From contig JASHXW010000439.1 in assembly GCA_030043395.1 (NCBI GenBank), positions 1 through 9,034 on the forward strand: DNA of 9,034 bases, in the 5' to 3' direction. This document shows, in pieces, positions 1 through 5,572 of this stretch. The translations under genes were made by a program, and so were the position numbers. Each line of letters begins with the position of its first letter. Positions within the stretch are counted from its first letter, which is position 1. Under the pieces are notes generated by a model. That model saw only the letters and a program-made list of their open reading frames with translations. It was not told the DNA's origin and ran no database searches. The DNA comes from Streptosporangiaceae bacterium. Lineage in GTDB: Bacteria; Actinomycetota; Actinomycetes; Streptosporangiales; Streptosporangiaceae.

Positions 1-717
1 CTCTTGCGGCTCTCCGTCACCGATGAAAGCACCCCCGTACAGGCAGAGCAAGCGGTCCACGGCGGAGGCCAGGGCATGCACCAGGTGCTCGATCCAGATG
101 ATGGCCACGCCCTGCGCGCGGACCGCGCGGACGATCCCGATGAGCTCGGCGACTTCAGGGTCGGTCAGCCCGCCGGCCACCTCGTCGAGCAGCAGTAGCT
201 TCGGGCTGGTCGCGAGCGCCTTGGCTACCTCCAGGCGCTTGCGGGAGAGCAGCCCGAGGCGCTCGGCCGGGCTGTTGGCGTCGGGGGTTAGCCCCGTCAG
301 CTCGCAGATGGCCGCAGCGTGAGAGAAGCTGGCCGTCCTGCGCATCCCAGCACCCTGCTGGGCGGCCACGAGCACGTTCTCGAAGACGGTCATGGCGCCG
401 AAGGGCTTGGGAACCTGGAAGGTCCGCCCGATGCCCAGGCGGCACCTGGCGGCCGGATCCAGCCGGGTCACCGCAGTGCCGTCGAAGACGATCTGGCCGG
501 CTGACGGCGCGAGGTCGCCAGCGATCAGGCCGAAGAGGCTGCTCTTTCCGGCGCCATTGGGCCCGACGATCCCAACCATGTCGCCGGGCCCGATGGCGAG
601 TGAGAGGTCTTCAGCGACCACGACCCTGCCGAAGCTCTTGCAGAGCCCCTCCAGCTTCAGCAGGGTCGCGCTCGTGGCGCCAGGAGGCAGGTCCTGGCTC
701 GCGGTCGGTGACGTCAT
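1..717 (-). CDS. LivG-like ABC transporter ATP-binding protein (C-terminus cut by window edge)
   Basis: This is the first 239 codons of an ATPase that powers an uptake ABC transporter of the branched-chain amino acid/HAAT class; the remaining C-terminus lies outside the window. Seen in the translation: Walker A GPNGAGKS (residues 52-59), the GRTFQ segment typical of LivG proteins (97-101, Q-loop Q101), Walker B LLLLDE (174-179) and the switch histidine H211 in IEH. The ABC signature is not a canonical LSGGQ. Residues 154-163 read LGLLSRKRLE, a variant I believe occurs in some LivG relatives. The ATG at 717 lies 13 bases after the stop of the substrate-binding protein gene, with no clear Shine-Dalgarno sequence, so translation probably depends on the upstream gene. 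The usual family length is about 250-260 residues, so only a little is missing. Genes for permeases and a LivF ATPase would be expected further left, but this is inference. Confidence 0.93.
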   Translation of the reverse strand, partial: MTSPTASQDLPPGATSATLLKLEGLCKSFGRVVVAEDLSLAIGPGDMVGIVGPNGAGKSSLFGLIAGDLAPSAGQIVFDGTAVTRLDPAARCRLGIGRTFQVPKPFGAMTVFENVLVAAQQGAGMRRTASFSHAAAICELTGLTPDANSPAERLGLLSRKRLEVAKALATSPKLLLLDEVAGGLTDPEVAELIGIVRAVRAQGVAIIWIEHLVHALASAVDRLLCLYGGAFIGDGEPQE

Positions 718-730
718 TCGCCGGGTTGCG

Positions 731-2077
731 CTAGAACGGGAACGTCGGGTCGAGCTTGCCGCCGATCGGGACGTTCTTGTTCAGCGAGTTGTCCACGACA
801 GTCATCTCGAACGGGTACTTGCCGGTGGACTTCTTCCACTGCACGCCGACCGGGTTGATGATCCCGACGCCAGGCGCCGGCCCGTTGGTGAAGTTGAGCG
901 GGCCGCACATCCCGGTGTAGCTCACCGAGTGCAGGGCGCTGGCGAGCTCAGCGTGGTCGTGCGGGTCGTTGACCTTGCTGAGAGCCTCCTTGGCGACCTC
1001 GAACAGCGAGTAGGTCGAGCCGATCGACTGCACCCACTGGTTGCCGGTGGCCGCCTGGAAGCTGTCGGCGAGCGACTTGGCGCTCTGACCGGTCAGCGAG
1101 GAGTGGTTCGGCATGTACGGGCCCCACCACGAGTCTGTGGCGATGTTGTTGACCAGCGAACCGAGCGCCACCGTGTCAGCCGGGAACAGCAGCACCTTGG
1201 CGACAGTGGCGAGCCTGGGCTTGAAATCAGCCGCCACCGCCTGCTTCCAGAACGTGTTGAAGTCCGGCGGCAGCGGGCAGTTGCTGTAGATCTCGCACTT
1301 CTTGCTCTTGAACAGGCTGATCATCGAGCTGTAGTCGGTGGTCCCGTCGGTGTACGCGCCGCCGTCGACGACCTTGTAGTGGACTGACTTGATCAGCGGC
1401 TCGAAGCCCTCCCGGAACGCGTTGCCGTCAGAGTCGTTCGGGTACATGCAGGCGACCACGTGGTTGTTGGGGATCCTGTTCCACATTGGCTCGAAGCAGC
1501 CCAGGAACTGTGGCAGGCCGAAGAAGAACATCGTGCAGTACTTGAAGTCGGTGGTGGGCTTCAGCGGGTCGCCGCCGAGGCCCGCGTACCAGGACTCCCA
1601 CGGAACCACCGTGGACAGGCACGGTGTCTGGCCGCTCTCGCTCGCGACCGCGACCGGGTTGGTGGTCTCCGGCGTGGAGGTGGTCAGGATCAGGTCCACG
1701 TTGCTGGAGATCAGCTGCTTGGCGACCTGGCTGGCGCGGGTGGTGCTCGACTGGCTGTCCTGCACGGTGATGTTGATCTTGTACTTCTTCTTGCCGATCG
1801 TGATGCCGTTCTTGTAGATCGAGGCCTGCTTGATCTGGCTGAGTACGTACTTGTCGCCGGATGCGAATCCCGCGAGGTCCCCGGTGAGCGGGGTAATGAA
1901 GCCGATGTTGATGGTTCCGCTCTTGGTGGTGGCCGCGCCCTTGATGCCGGAGCTGCAGGCGGCCAGAAGCCCGCCAGCGCCGACGGCTAGCGTGCCAGCG
2001 CCCACGCCCTTCAGCAGGGACCGCCGCGAGAGCGACTGATCCAGGGGCGTTGCGGGGTCTGCGTCCTGACGGTCCAT
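731..2077 (-). CDS. Tat-exported substrate-binding lipoprotein of a branched-chain amino acid-type ABC transporter
   Basis: This 448-residue protein is the solute-binding component of an ABC importer, probably in the Peripla_BP_6/LivJK family. The N-terminus has a twin-arginine motif SRRSLLKG (17-24), then a hydrophobic stretch ending in a lipobox LLAAC with lipidation cysteine C41. Export by Tat and anchoring to the outer face of the membrane are therefore expected. Residues from about 52 (GTINIGFITPLTGDLAG) match the start of the mature ligand-binding fold. The ATG at 2077 is supported by AGGGAG at 2088-2083, five bases upstream. The LivG-like ATPase gene follows after 13 bp. Family members bind branched-chain amino acids, amides or aromatic acids, and the sequence alone does not identify the ligand. 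The neighbouring CoA-transferase and PcaR-like regulator make an aromatic or dicarboxylic acid attractive, but this is inference. Confidence 0.93.
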   Translation of the reverse strand: MDRQDADPATPLDQSLSRRSLLKGVGAGTLAVGAGGLLAACSSGIKGAATTKSGTINIGFITPLTGDLAGFASGDKYVLSQIKQASIYKNGITIGKKKYKINITVQDSQSSTTRASQVAKQLISSNVDLILTTSTPETTNPVAVASESGQTPCLSTVVPWESWYAGLGGDPLKPTTDFKYCTMFFFGLPQFLGCFEPMWNRIPNNHVVACMYPNDSDGNAFREGFEPLIKSVHYKVVDGGAYTDGTTDYSSMISLFKSKKCEIYSNCPLPPDFNTFWKQAVAADFKPRLATVAKVLLFPADTVALGSLVNNIATDSWWGPYMPNHSSLTGQSAKSLADSFQAATGNQWVQSIGSTYSLFEVAKEALSKVNDPHDHAELASALHSVSYTGMCGPLNFTNGPAPGVGIINPVGVQWKKSTGKYPFEMTVVDNSLNKNVPIGGKLDPTFPF

Positions 2078-2180
2078 TCGGTCTCCCTCTGAATGTCAGC
2101 GCCCGCGGGTCGCCAGCGAACTGAAGAGTTAGAGCCAGCGTCGCCATTGACGGGCGGTCTTCAGGCAGGTACTCGCAGGA

Positions 2181-2217
2181 TGTTCGCTAGGCGTACAACT
2201 ATACGCTGTGTAGAACA
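2181..2217. promoter_or_regulatory. Candidate operator: 37-bp imperfect palindrome over the -10/+1 region
   Basis: Two half-sites face each other. On the plus strand TGTTC-N5-GCGTA occupies 2181-2195. On the minus strand TGTTC-N6-GCGTA occupies 2217-2202. They flank the six-base centre CAACTA (2196-2201). The palindrome covers the predicted -10 hexamer and start point, as expected for a repressor site. The plus-strand half contains the TGTTCGC-N3-GCG motif also found upstream of the CoA-transferase gene. The adjacent IclR regulator is the obvious candidate ligand, by inference. Confidence 0.5.
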
Positions 2218-2243
2218 TAGCCAGCGTTCTGAGCAAGTGTCAA
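2214..2243 (-). promoter_or_regulatory. Candidate sigma70-type promoter of the substrate-binding protein/ABC operon
   Basis: On the minus strand a perfect TTGACA (2243-2238) is followed after 18 bases by TATGTT (2219-2214, four of six consensus positions). Transcription would begin near 2207, leaving a leader of about 130 bases before the ATG at 2077. A better -10-like hexamer, TATAGT (2204-2199), lies further down but is 33 bases from this -35, so it would need another upstream element. Two dyads overlap the region. Confidence 0.5.
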
Positions 2244-2252
2244 CGCCACTTG
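2234..2252. promoter_or_regulatory. Candidate second operator: CAAGTG-N7-CACTTG dyad enclosing the -35 hexamer
   Basis: A perfect 6-bp inverted repeat, CAAGTG (2234-2239) and CACTTG (2247-2252), brackets the -35 hexamer at 2238-2243. Its centre is about 44 bp (roughly four helical turns) from the centre of the larger palindrome at 2181-2217, so two bound proteins could lie on the same DNA face. The binding factor is unknown. Confidence 0.3.
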
Positions 2253-2331
2253 TGTATCGGTCTGATTACTGCGAATCGGCGCATTCACCGCGCACGCGCA
2301 AGCGAAGGATTGCACGGCGAAGGTGGTATTG

Positions 2332-2352
2332 GCGCTGACGAATAGTCAGCGC
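2332..2352 (-). terminator. Hairpin at the 3' end of the IclR regulator gene
   Basis: A 7-bp perfect stem, GCGCTGA (2332-2338) with TCAGCGC (2346-2352), and a 7-base loop overlap the stop codon of the regulator gene (2348-2346). There is no following T-tract on the minus strand, so it is at best a weak or factor-assisted terminator. It could also be incidental. Confidence 0.3.
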
Positions 2353-3185
2353 GCCAGGGATTTCAGATCTGCCTCGATCTTGCGCGCGGTTTCCAGGAGT
2401 GCGGGCAGCAGATCGGACCGCATCGCCTCCGGATTGAACCGGCTGGCATGCGCGGAAAGGTTGATGGCCGCGGTCACCGCGCCAGAGGAGTCGTGAATAG
2501 GAGCCGCGATCGCGCGCAAGCCGTCCTCTAGCTCCTGGTCGACGATCGCGTATCCCTGGCGCGCCACTTCACCGACGATCTGACGGAGCTGGTCAGGCCG
2601 CGTGACCGTGAGCCCGGTCAGGGGCTCGAAGGTGGCCTCGGCCAGGTACCGGTCAAGTTCTGGCTGGCTGAGGCCGGCCAGCAGGACACGGCCCATGGAC
2701 GTCGCGTAGGCGGGGAACCTGGTGCCCACCGAAATGGCGACGGTCATTATCCGCTTGGTCGCGACCCTGGCTACGTAGACGATGTAGTCGCCGTCGAGCA
2801 CGGAGATCGAGGAGGACTCATGCACCCGCGCGACGAGCTCCTCCAGGTGCGGCTCGGCCACCTCAGGTAGCGCGAGACCGGAAAGGTAGGCATAGCCGAG
2901 CTCGAGGATGCGCGGGCGCAGCGAGAACTCGCGCCCGTCGTTGCGCACGTAGCCCAGCTTGACCAGGGTCAGCAGGAACCGGCGTGCTGCCGCCCTGGTC
3001 AGCCCGGTCTCCCGCGCTACCTCGCTCAGGCTGAGCCGTTCCCGCTCGGGTCCGAACGCGCGGATGACGGCCAGCCCGCGGTCGAGCGACTGCACGAAAT
3101 CGCTGTCGCGTTCCGCGCTGCCGTCAACCTCGCGCAAGCGCGCAGCACCGCCTGAAGTGTTCGCTGTGCGCCCGGATGTGCTCAT
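2346..3185 (-). CDS. IclR-family transcriptional regulator, PcaR/PcaU/PobR type
   Basis: This is a 279-residue DNA-binding regulator. After a poorly conserved 28-residue lead, residues 30-44 (FVQSLDRGLAVIRAF) open the IclR winged helix-turn-helix, with the helix-turn-helix around 52-74 (LSLSEVARETGLTRAAARRFL). The effector domain follows, with GTRFPAYATSMGRVLLA (154-170) and QELEDGLRAIAAPI (217-230), segments characteristic of the beta-ketoadipate regulators PcaR, PcaU and PobR. Known members sense aromatic acids or 3-oxoadipate and control aromatic catabolism. It sits 59 bp after the CoA-transferase genes and before the transporter on the same strand, so both are likely targets. The ATG at 3185 directly abuts its purine-rich AGGGGAG, unusually close for a Shine-Dalgarno sequence, and no alternative in-frame start is evident. 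A TGTTCGC-N3-GCG motif in codons 6-10 suggests autoregulation, by inference. Confidence 0.93.
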   Translation of the reverse strand: MSTSGRTANTSGGAARLREVDGSAERDSDFVQSLDRGLAVIRAFGPERERLSLSEVARETGLTRAAARRFLLTLVKLGYVRNDGREFSLRPRILELGYAYLSGLALPEVAEPHLEELVARVHESSSISVLDGDYIVYVARVATKRIMTVAISVGTRFPAYATSMGRVLLAGLSQPELDRYLAEATFEPLTGLTVTRPDQLRQIVGEVARQGYAIVDQELEDGLRAIAAPIHDSSGAVTAAINLSAHASRFNPEAMRSDLLPALLETARKIEADLKSLAR

Positions 3186-3205
3186 CTCCCCTGCATCGTA
3201 GCGCC

Positions 3206-3224
3206 CGGCGGCCGAAAGCCGCCG
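3206..3224 (-). terminator. Hairpin between catJ and the IclR gene
   Basis: In the 59-bp gap a 7-bp GC-only stem, CGGCGGC (3206-3212) and GCCGCCG (3218-3224), closes a 5-base loop. On the minus strand no T-tract follows. It may attenuate read-through from the CoA-transferase genes into the regulator gene or stabilise the upstream mRNA. It is not a convincing full intrinsic terminator. Confidence 0.35.
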
Positions 3225-3244
3225 AGGCCGTGAGGGCGGCGGCT

Positions 3245-4009
3245 TCAGGCCTTTCCGCCAGGCAGCGTGGCACGCAGCCGTCGCAGGGCAGTGAGCTCAG
3301 CGTCGGTCGGCGGCGCGAGCTCGGTCAGATCGGGGCAGACCTGGAGATCCCAGCCGGTCCCGGCCTTGACGTCCGCAACCGAGACGCCAGGGTAGATCTC
3401 CGTCAGCGTGAGCTCGCACGTCAGCGGGTTGGGCCGCAGAACGCCGAGATCGGTGATCACGTGGCCGGGTCCGTCACCGGTCAGCCCGAGCCGTTGCCTG
3501 CTGCCAGGCCCGTCGCCGAAGCCGACCGACGTGACGAAGTCCACGCGCTCGACGAACGCTCGCGGCGACAGGCGAAGCACGACGATGACCGTGCGGCAGG
3601 CGGCGGCGATCTCGGGCGCTCCGCCAGCCCCCGGCAGCCTGACCCGCGGGTGGGCGTAGTCCGGGCCTATCACGGTCGTGTTGATGTTGCCGAACTTGTC
3701 GAGCTGGCCCGCACCGAGGAAGCCGACGTCGATCCGGCCAGGCTGAAGCCAGTAGTTGAAGATCTCGGGAACGCTGACCACATAGTCGGCCGTCTCCGCC
3801 AGGATGCCGTCCCCGATGGATAGCGGCAGGGCCGCCGGCTTGGCGCCGATGGTTCCCGACTCGTAGATCAGCATCAGGTCAGGCTGGTGCGTCGCCCTGG
3901 CCAGGTTCGCGGCCTCACTCGGCAGGCCTATTCCGACGAAGCACGTCCGCGCGCCAGCAAGCGCGCGCGCCGCCGCGACGGCCATCATCTCGTCGCGGCT
4001 GTAGCGCAT
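3245..4009 (-). CDS. catJ: 3-oxoadipate CoA-transferase, beta subunit (CatJ-type)
   Basis: This 254-residue protein is the B subunit of a two-subunit CoA-transferase. With the A subunit it would move CoA from succinyl-CoA to 3-oxoadipate, the penultimate step of the beta-ketoadipate pathway, in the cytoplasm. Numbered from the ATG at 4009, the expected active-site glutamate is E50 in IYESGTIGAKP, the position that forms the glutamyl-CoA thioester in class I CoA-transferases. Other conserved segments are FVGIGLPSEAANLA, RIDVGFLGAGQLDKFGNINTTVIG and VRLPGAGGAPEIA. These match the CatJ/GctB-like group as I remember it, rather than the shorter PcaJ/SCOT group. A TTG at 4012 is possible. I prefer the ATG because it gives a TGATG junction with the catI stop and a five-base gap from GGGAGG (4020-4015). 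Exact substrate is inferred; another dicarboxylic acyl-CoA remains possible. Confidence 0.87.
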   Translation of the reverse strand: MRYSRDEMMAVAAARALAGARTCFVGIGLPSEAANLARATHQPDLMLIYESGTIGAKPAALPLSIGDGILAETADYVVSVPEIFNYWLQPGRIDVGFLGAGQLDKFGNINTTVIGPDYAHPRVRLPGAGGAPEIAAACRTVIVVLRLSPRAFVERVDFVTSVGFGDGPGSRQRLGLTGDGPGHVITDLGVLRPNPLTCELTLTEIYPGVSVADVKAGTGWDLQVCPDLTELAPPTDAELTALRRLRATLPGGKA

Positions 4010-4887
4010 CAAGACCTCCCCGTGCCTAGCGCGCCGGCTGCCGCCGTCCGTGCGCCCGACCTGTTGCCCGCAACGTCGCCGCTGCCGTTATAGACATGCT
4101 CGTCGAGCCAGGCGCAAAATCGCTCCCTGTCCTGGCTGATCGCGTCCCACTCCAGGTAGAACGCGTTGTCCCGGTCCGAGTAGCCGAGCGCATACGACGG
4201 GTGCGCGCCTCCCGGCACCAATGCCACATAGCTGATCACCCAGGCAGGCAGGACGATGGCCCCTGGCTGCGGGGTGAGCACGTCGACGATCTCCTCGACA
4301 GTGACGACTGACCGCCGCGCGGCGAGCACGGCCTCCTTCTGGACCCCCGTGATTCCCCAGAGCTGGACGTTGCCGAGACGGTCAGCGCGCTGCGCGTGGA
4401 TGACGGTCACGTCGGGTCGCAGCGCCGAGACCGCTGTCAGCACCTCGCCGGTGAACGGGCAGGTGACCTCGGCCACGCCGCTCGTGTGGTCGGGCAGGCT
4501 CGTGCCGCGATAGCCGCGCATGATCGCGAACGGCAGCCCCGATGCGCCAGCCGCGTACCGGTTCGCCATTCCCGCGTGGCTATGCTCCTCGATCTCGAGC
4601 GGGCCAGGCCACCCATTCTCAACGGCGTCCCTGAACCTGTGCAGGGACCCGACGCCGGGATTGCCCGCCCAGGAGAACACGAGCTTGCTTGCGCAACCAG
4701 CTCCGATCAGCTGCTCGTAGATGATGTCAGGCGTCATCCGGACCAGGGTCAGGTCCCGTCTGCGTTGCCTGATCACCTCATGCCCGGCAGCACTGGGTAT
4801 CAGGTGCGTGAAACCCTCCATTGCGATGGTGTCTCCATCGCGAACCGCCGCCGCGATCGCCGCGGGCAGCGACACGATCTCGGCCAC
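4009..4887 (-). CDS. catI: 3-oxoadipate CoA-transferase, alpha subunit (CatI-type)
   Basis: This 292-residue protein is the A subunit partner of catJ, in the glutaconate CoA-transferase subunit A-like group. Segments I recognise from CatI of chloroaromatic degraders include MEGFTHLIPSAAGHEVIRQ (from residue 23), NPGVGSLHRFRDAVENGWP (from 76), EEHSHAGMANRYAAGASGLPF and VTVIHAQRADRLGNVQLWG. Length agrees with CatI, about 280 residues, plus a weakly conserved Gly/Ala-rich tail of some 20 residues. The GTG start at 4887 is chosen because MAEIVSL aligns with the family N-terminus and because AGGAGG (4902-4897) lies nine bases upstream. The stop overlaps the catJ start (TGATG), so equal subunit production by coupled translation is expected. 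Other pathway genes are absent from the window. A candidate regulator site lies 44-59 bp upstream. IpdA-like steroid-pathway transferases share the fold, but the motifs fit CatI better. Confidence 0.88.
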   Translation of the reverse strand: MAEIVSLPAAIAAAVRDGDTIAMEGFTHLIPSAAGHEVIRQRRRDLTLVRMTPDIIYEQLIGAGCASKLVFSWAGNPGVGSLHRFRDAVENGWPGPLEIEEHSHAGMANRYAAGASGLPFAIMRGYRGTSLPDHTSGVAEVTCPFTGEVLTAVSALRPDVTVIHAQRADRLGNVQLWGITGVQKEAVLAARRSVVTVEEIVDVLTPQPGAIVLPAWVISYVALVPGGAHPSYALGYSDRDNAFYLEWDAISQDRERFCAWLDEHVYNGSGDVAGNRSGARTAAAGALGTGRS

Positions 4888-4930
4888 CCCGTGAGCCCTC
4901 CTCGCCGCATAACGGGACCCTGCAGACGGA

Positions 4931-4946
4931 GCGCGCTTAGCGAACA
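4931..4946 (-). promoter_or_regulatory. Candidate PcaR-like operator upstream of catI
   Basis: On the minus strand 4946-4934 reads TGTTCGCTAAGCG, identical at 12 of 13 positions to the plus-strand sequence at 2181-2193 in front of the transporter operon. It contains a short palindrome CGCT-T-AGCG. Positions 4945-4931 match 12 of 15 bases of the Pseudomonas putida PcaR site as I recall it (GTTCGATAATCGCAC). It lies 44-59 bp before the GTG start. I could not identify a convincing -35/-10 pair for catI nearby. Confidence 0.45.
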
Positions 4947-5024
4947 GCCGTGCGCACTACGGATTCTCCAGTATGCGGGCCAGGATCTCTAGCATCCGCG
5001 TCATCCGGACGTATCCATCGTGAC

Positions 5025-5035
5025 GCACGTCGTGC
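5025..5035. repeat. Small perfect palindrome GCACG-T-CGTGC in the divergent intergenic region
   Basis: Five-base arms (5025-5029 and 5031-5035) around a single central base, roughly midway between catI and the GntR gene. It could be part of a binding site for the leftward operon. In GC-rich DNA such a short palindrome may be chance. Confidence 0.2.
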
Positions 5036-5090
5036 ACAAGAGTGCCTGCGCCCATCTGGATGGCGCTGCCGATTTACTCAGGCCCGTGAC

Positions 5091-5121
5091 TTGACAGCAC
5101 AGCCAGTTAGAGATCTATAGT
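5091..5121 (+). promoter_or_regulatory. Candidate promoter of the GntR-ABC operon
   Basis: A perfect -35 TTGACA (5091-5096) and -10 TATAGT (5116-5121, five of six) are separated by 19 bases, slightly long. Predicted initiation is near 5128, giving a leader of about 28 bases that contains the Shine-Dalgarno sequence for the GTG at 5156. This position also argues against the alternative ATG at 5135, which would be almost leaderless. Confidence 0.6.
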
Positions 5122-5134
5122 ACTAGGAACCTAG
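5118..5134. promoter_or_regulatory. Candidate autoregulatory operator of the GntR repressor
   Basis: Two overlapping perfect palindromes cover the -10 and start point: TAGTACTA (5118-5125) and CTAGG-AA-CCTAG (5123-5134). AT-rich, CTAG-containing dyads stand out in this GC-rich region. GntR regulators of the YtrA group commonly bind palindromes in their own promoter, so autorepression is likely, by inference. Confidence 0.5.
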
Positions 5135-5143
5135 ATGAATGAA

Positions 5144-5150
5144 GCGGAGG
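5144..5150 (+). promoter_or_regulatory. Ribosome binding site that decides the GntR start
   Basis: GCGGAGG lies five bases before the in-frame GTG at 5156. The ATG at 5135 has no such sequence and sits in the predicted operator, only a few bases after the predicted transcription start. Confidence 0.6.
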
Positions 5151-5155
5151 ACGCG

Positions 5156-5572
5156 GTGATCGAATTTCACCTGGACACACGTTCCGGGGTGTCGCCGTAC
5201 CTGCAACTCATCCACCAGGTCCGGCAGGCGCTTCGGCTCGGCCTGCTCACCGAAGGTGACCAGCTCCCCACCGTCAAGGACGTGGTCGCGCACCTGGCGA
5301 TCAACCCGAACACCGTCCTGAAGGCCTACCGGGAGCTGGAGTACGCGGGCCTGGTCGCGGCGCGAGCTGGGGTCGGGACGTTCGTGACTAAGACGTTGAC
5401 CGACGAGTCGCTGGCCGCTCACAGGCCGTTGCGCGAGGAGCTCGAGCGCTGGCTTGCCAGCGCGCGGGAAGCCGGGCTCGACGACGAGAGCATCGAGGCG
5501 CTATTCGCGAACACGTTCAGGGTCACCTCGGGGGCTGCTGCCTCCGAGGTCGAGAAGGAGGAAGTGAGATGA
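5156..5572 (+). CDS. GntR-family transcriptional regulator, YtrA subfamily
   Basis: From the GTG this is a 138-residue repressor, matching the short YtrA subfamily: a winged helix-turn-helix plus a small dimerisation tail and no large ligand domain. Residues 1-30 (MIEFHLDTRSGVSPYLQLIHQ and onward) are the typical N-terminal arm. GDQLPT (34-39) and NPNTVLKAYRELE (50-62) mark the helix-turn-helix, and GVGTFV (72-77) the wing. The GTG start is chosen over ATG 5135 because family members begin at this MIEFHL segment and GGAGG lies five bases upstream. An N-terminal extension of seven residues would result from the ATG. The stop overlaps the ATPase start (ATGA). YtrA-type repressors usually control their own ABC transporter operon and respond to cell-envelope-active compounds. 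The inducer here is unknown. Confidence 0.92.
   Translation: MIEFHLDTRSGVSPYLQLIHQVRQALRLGLLTEGDQLPTVKDVVAHLAINPNTVLKAYRELEYAGLVAARAGVGTFVTKTLTDESLAAHRPLREELERWLASAREAGLDDESIEALFANTFRVTSGAAASEVEKEEVR

Noticed and set aside
392..1387. Long plus-strand open frame of 331 codons
   Set aside because: It lies opposite the LivG-like ATPase and the binding-protein gene, both with clear family motifs. The translation is Arg/Val/Pro-rich with no domain, as expected for antisense frames in GC-rich DNA.
1428..2147. Minus-strand frame of 239 codons overlapping the binding-protein gene
   Set aside because: It is a shifted frame of the real gene, very rich in Arg, Gly and His, and lacks any recognisable motif.
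2093..2338. Plus-strand frame of 81 codons in the intergenic region
   Set aside because: It has no Shine-Dalgarno sequence or recognisable domain and runs across the predicted promoter and operators. I treat the stretch as regulatory.
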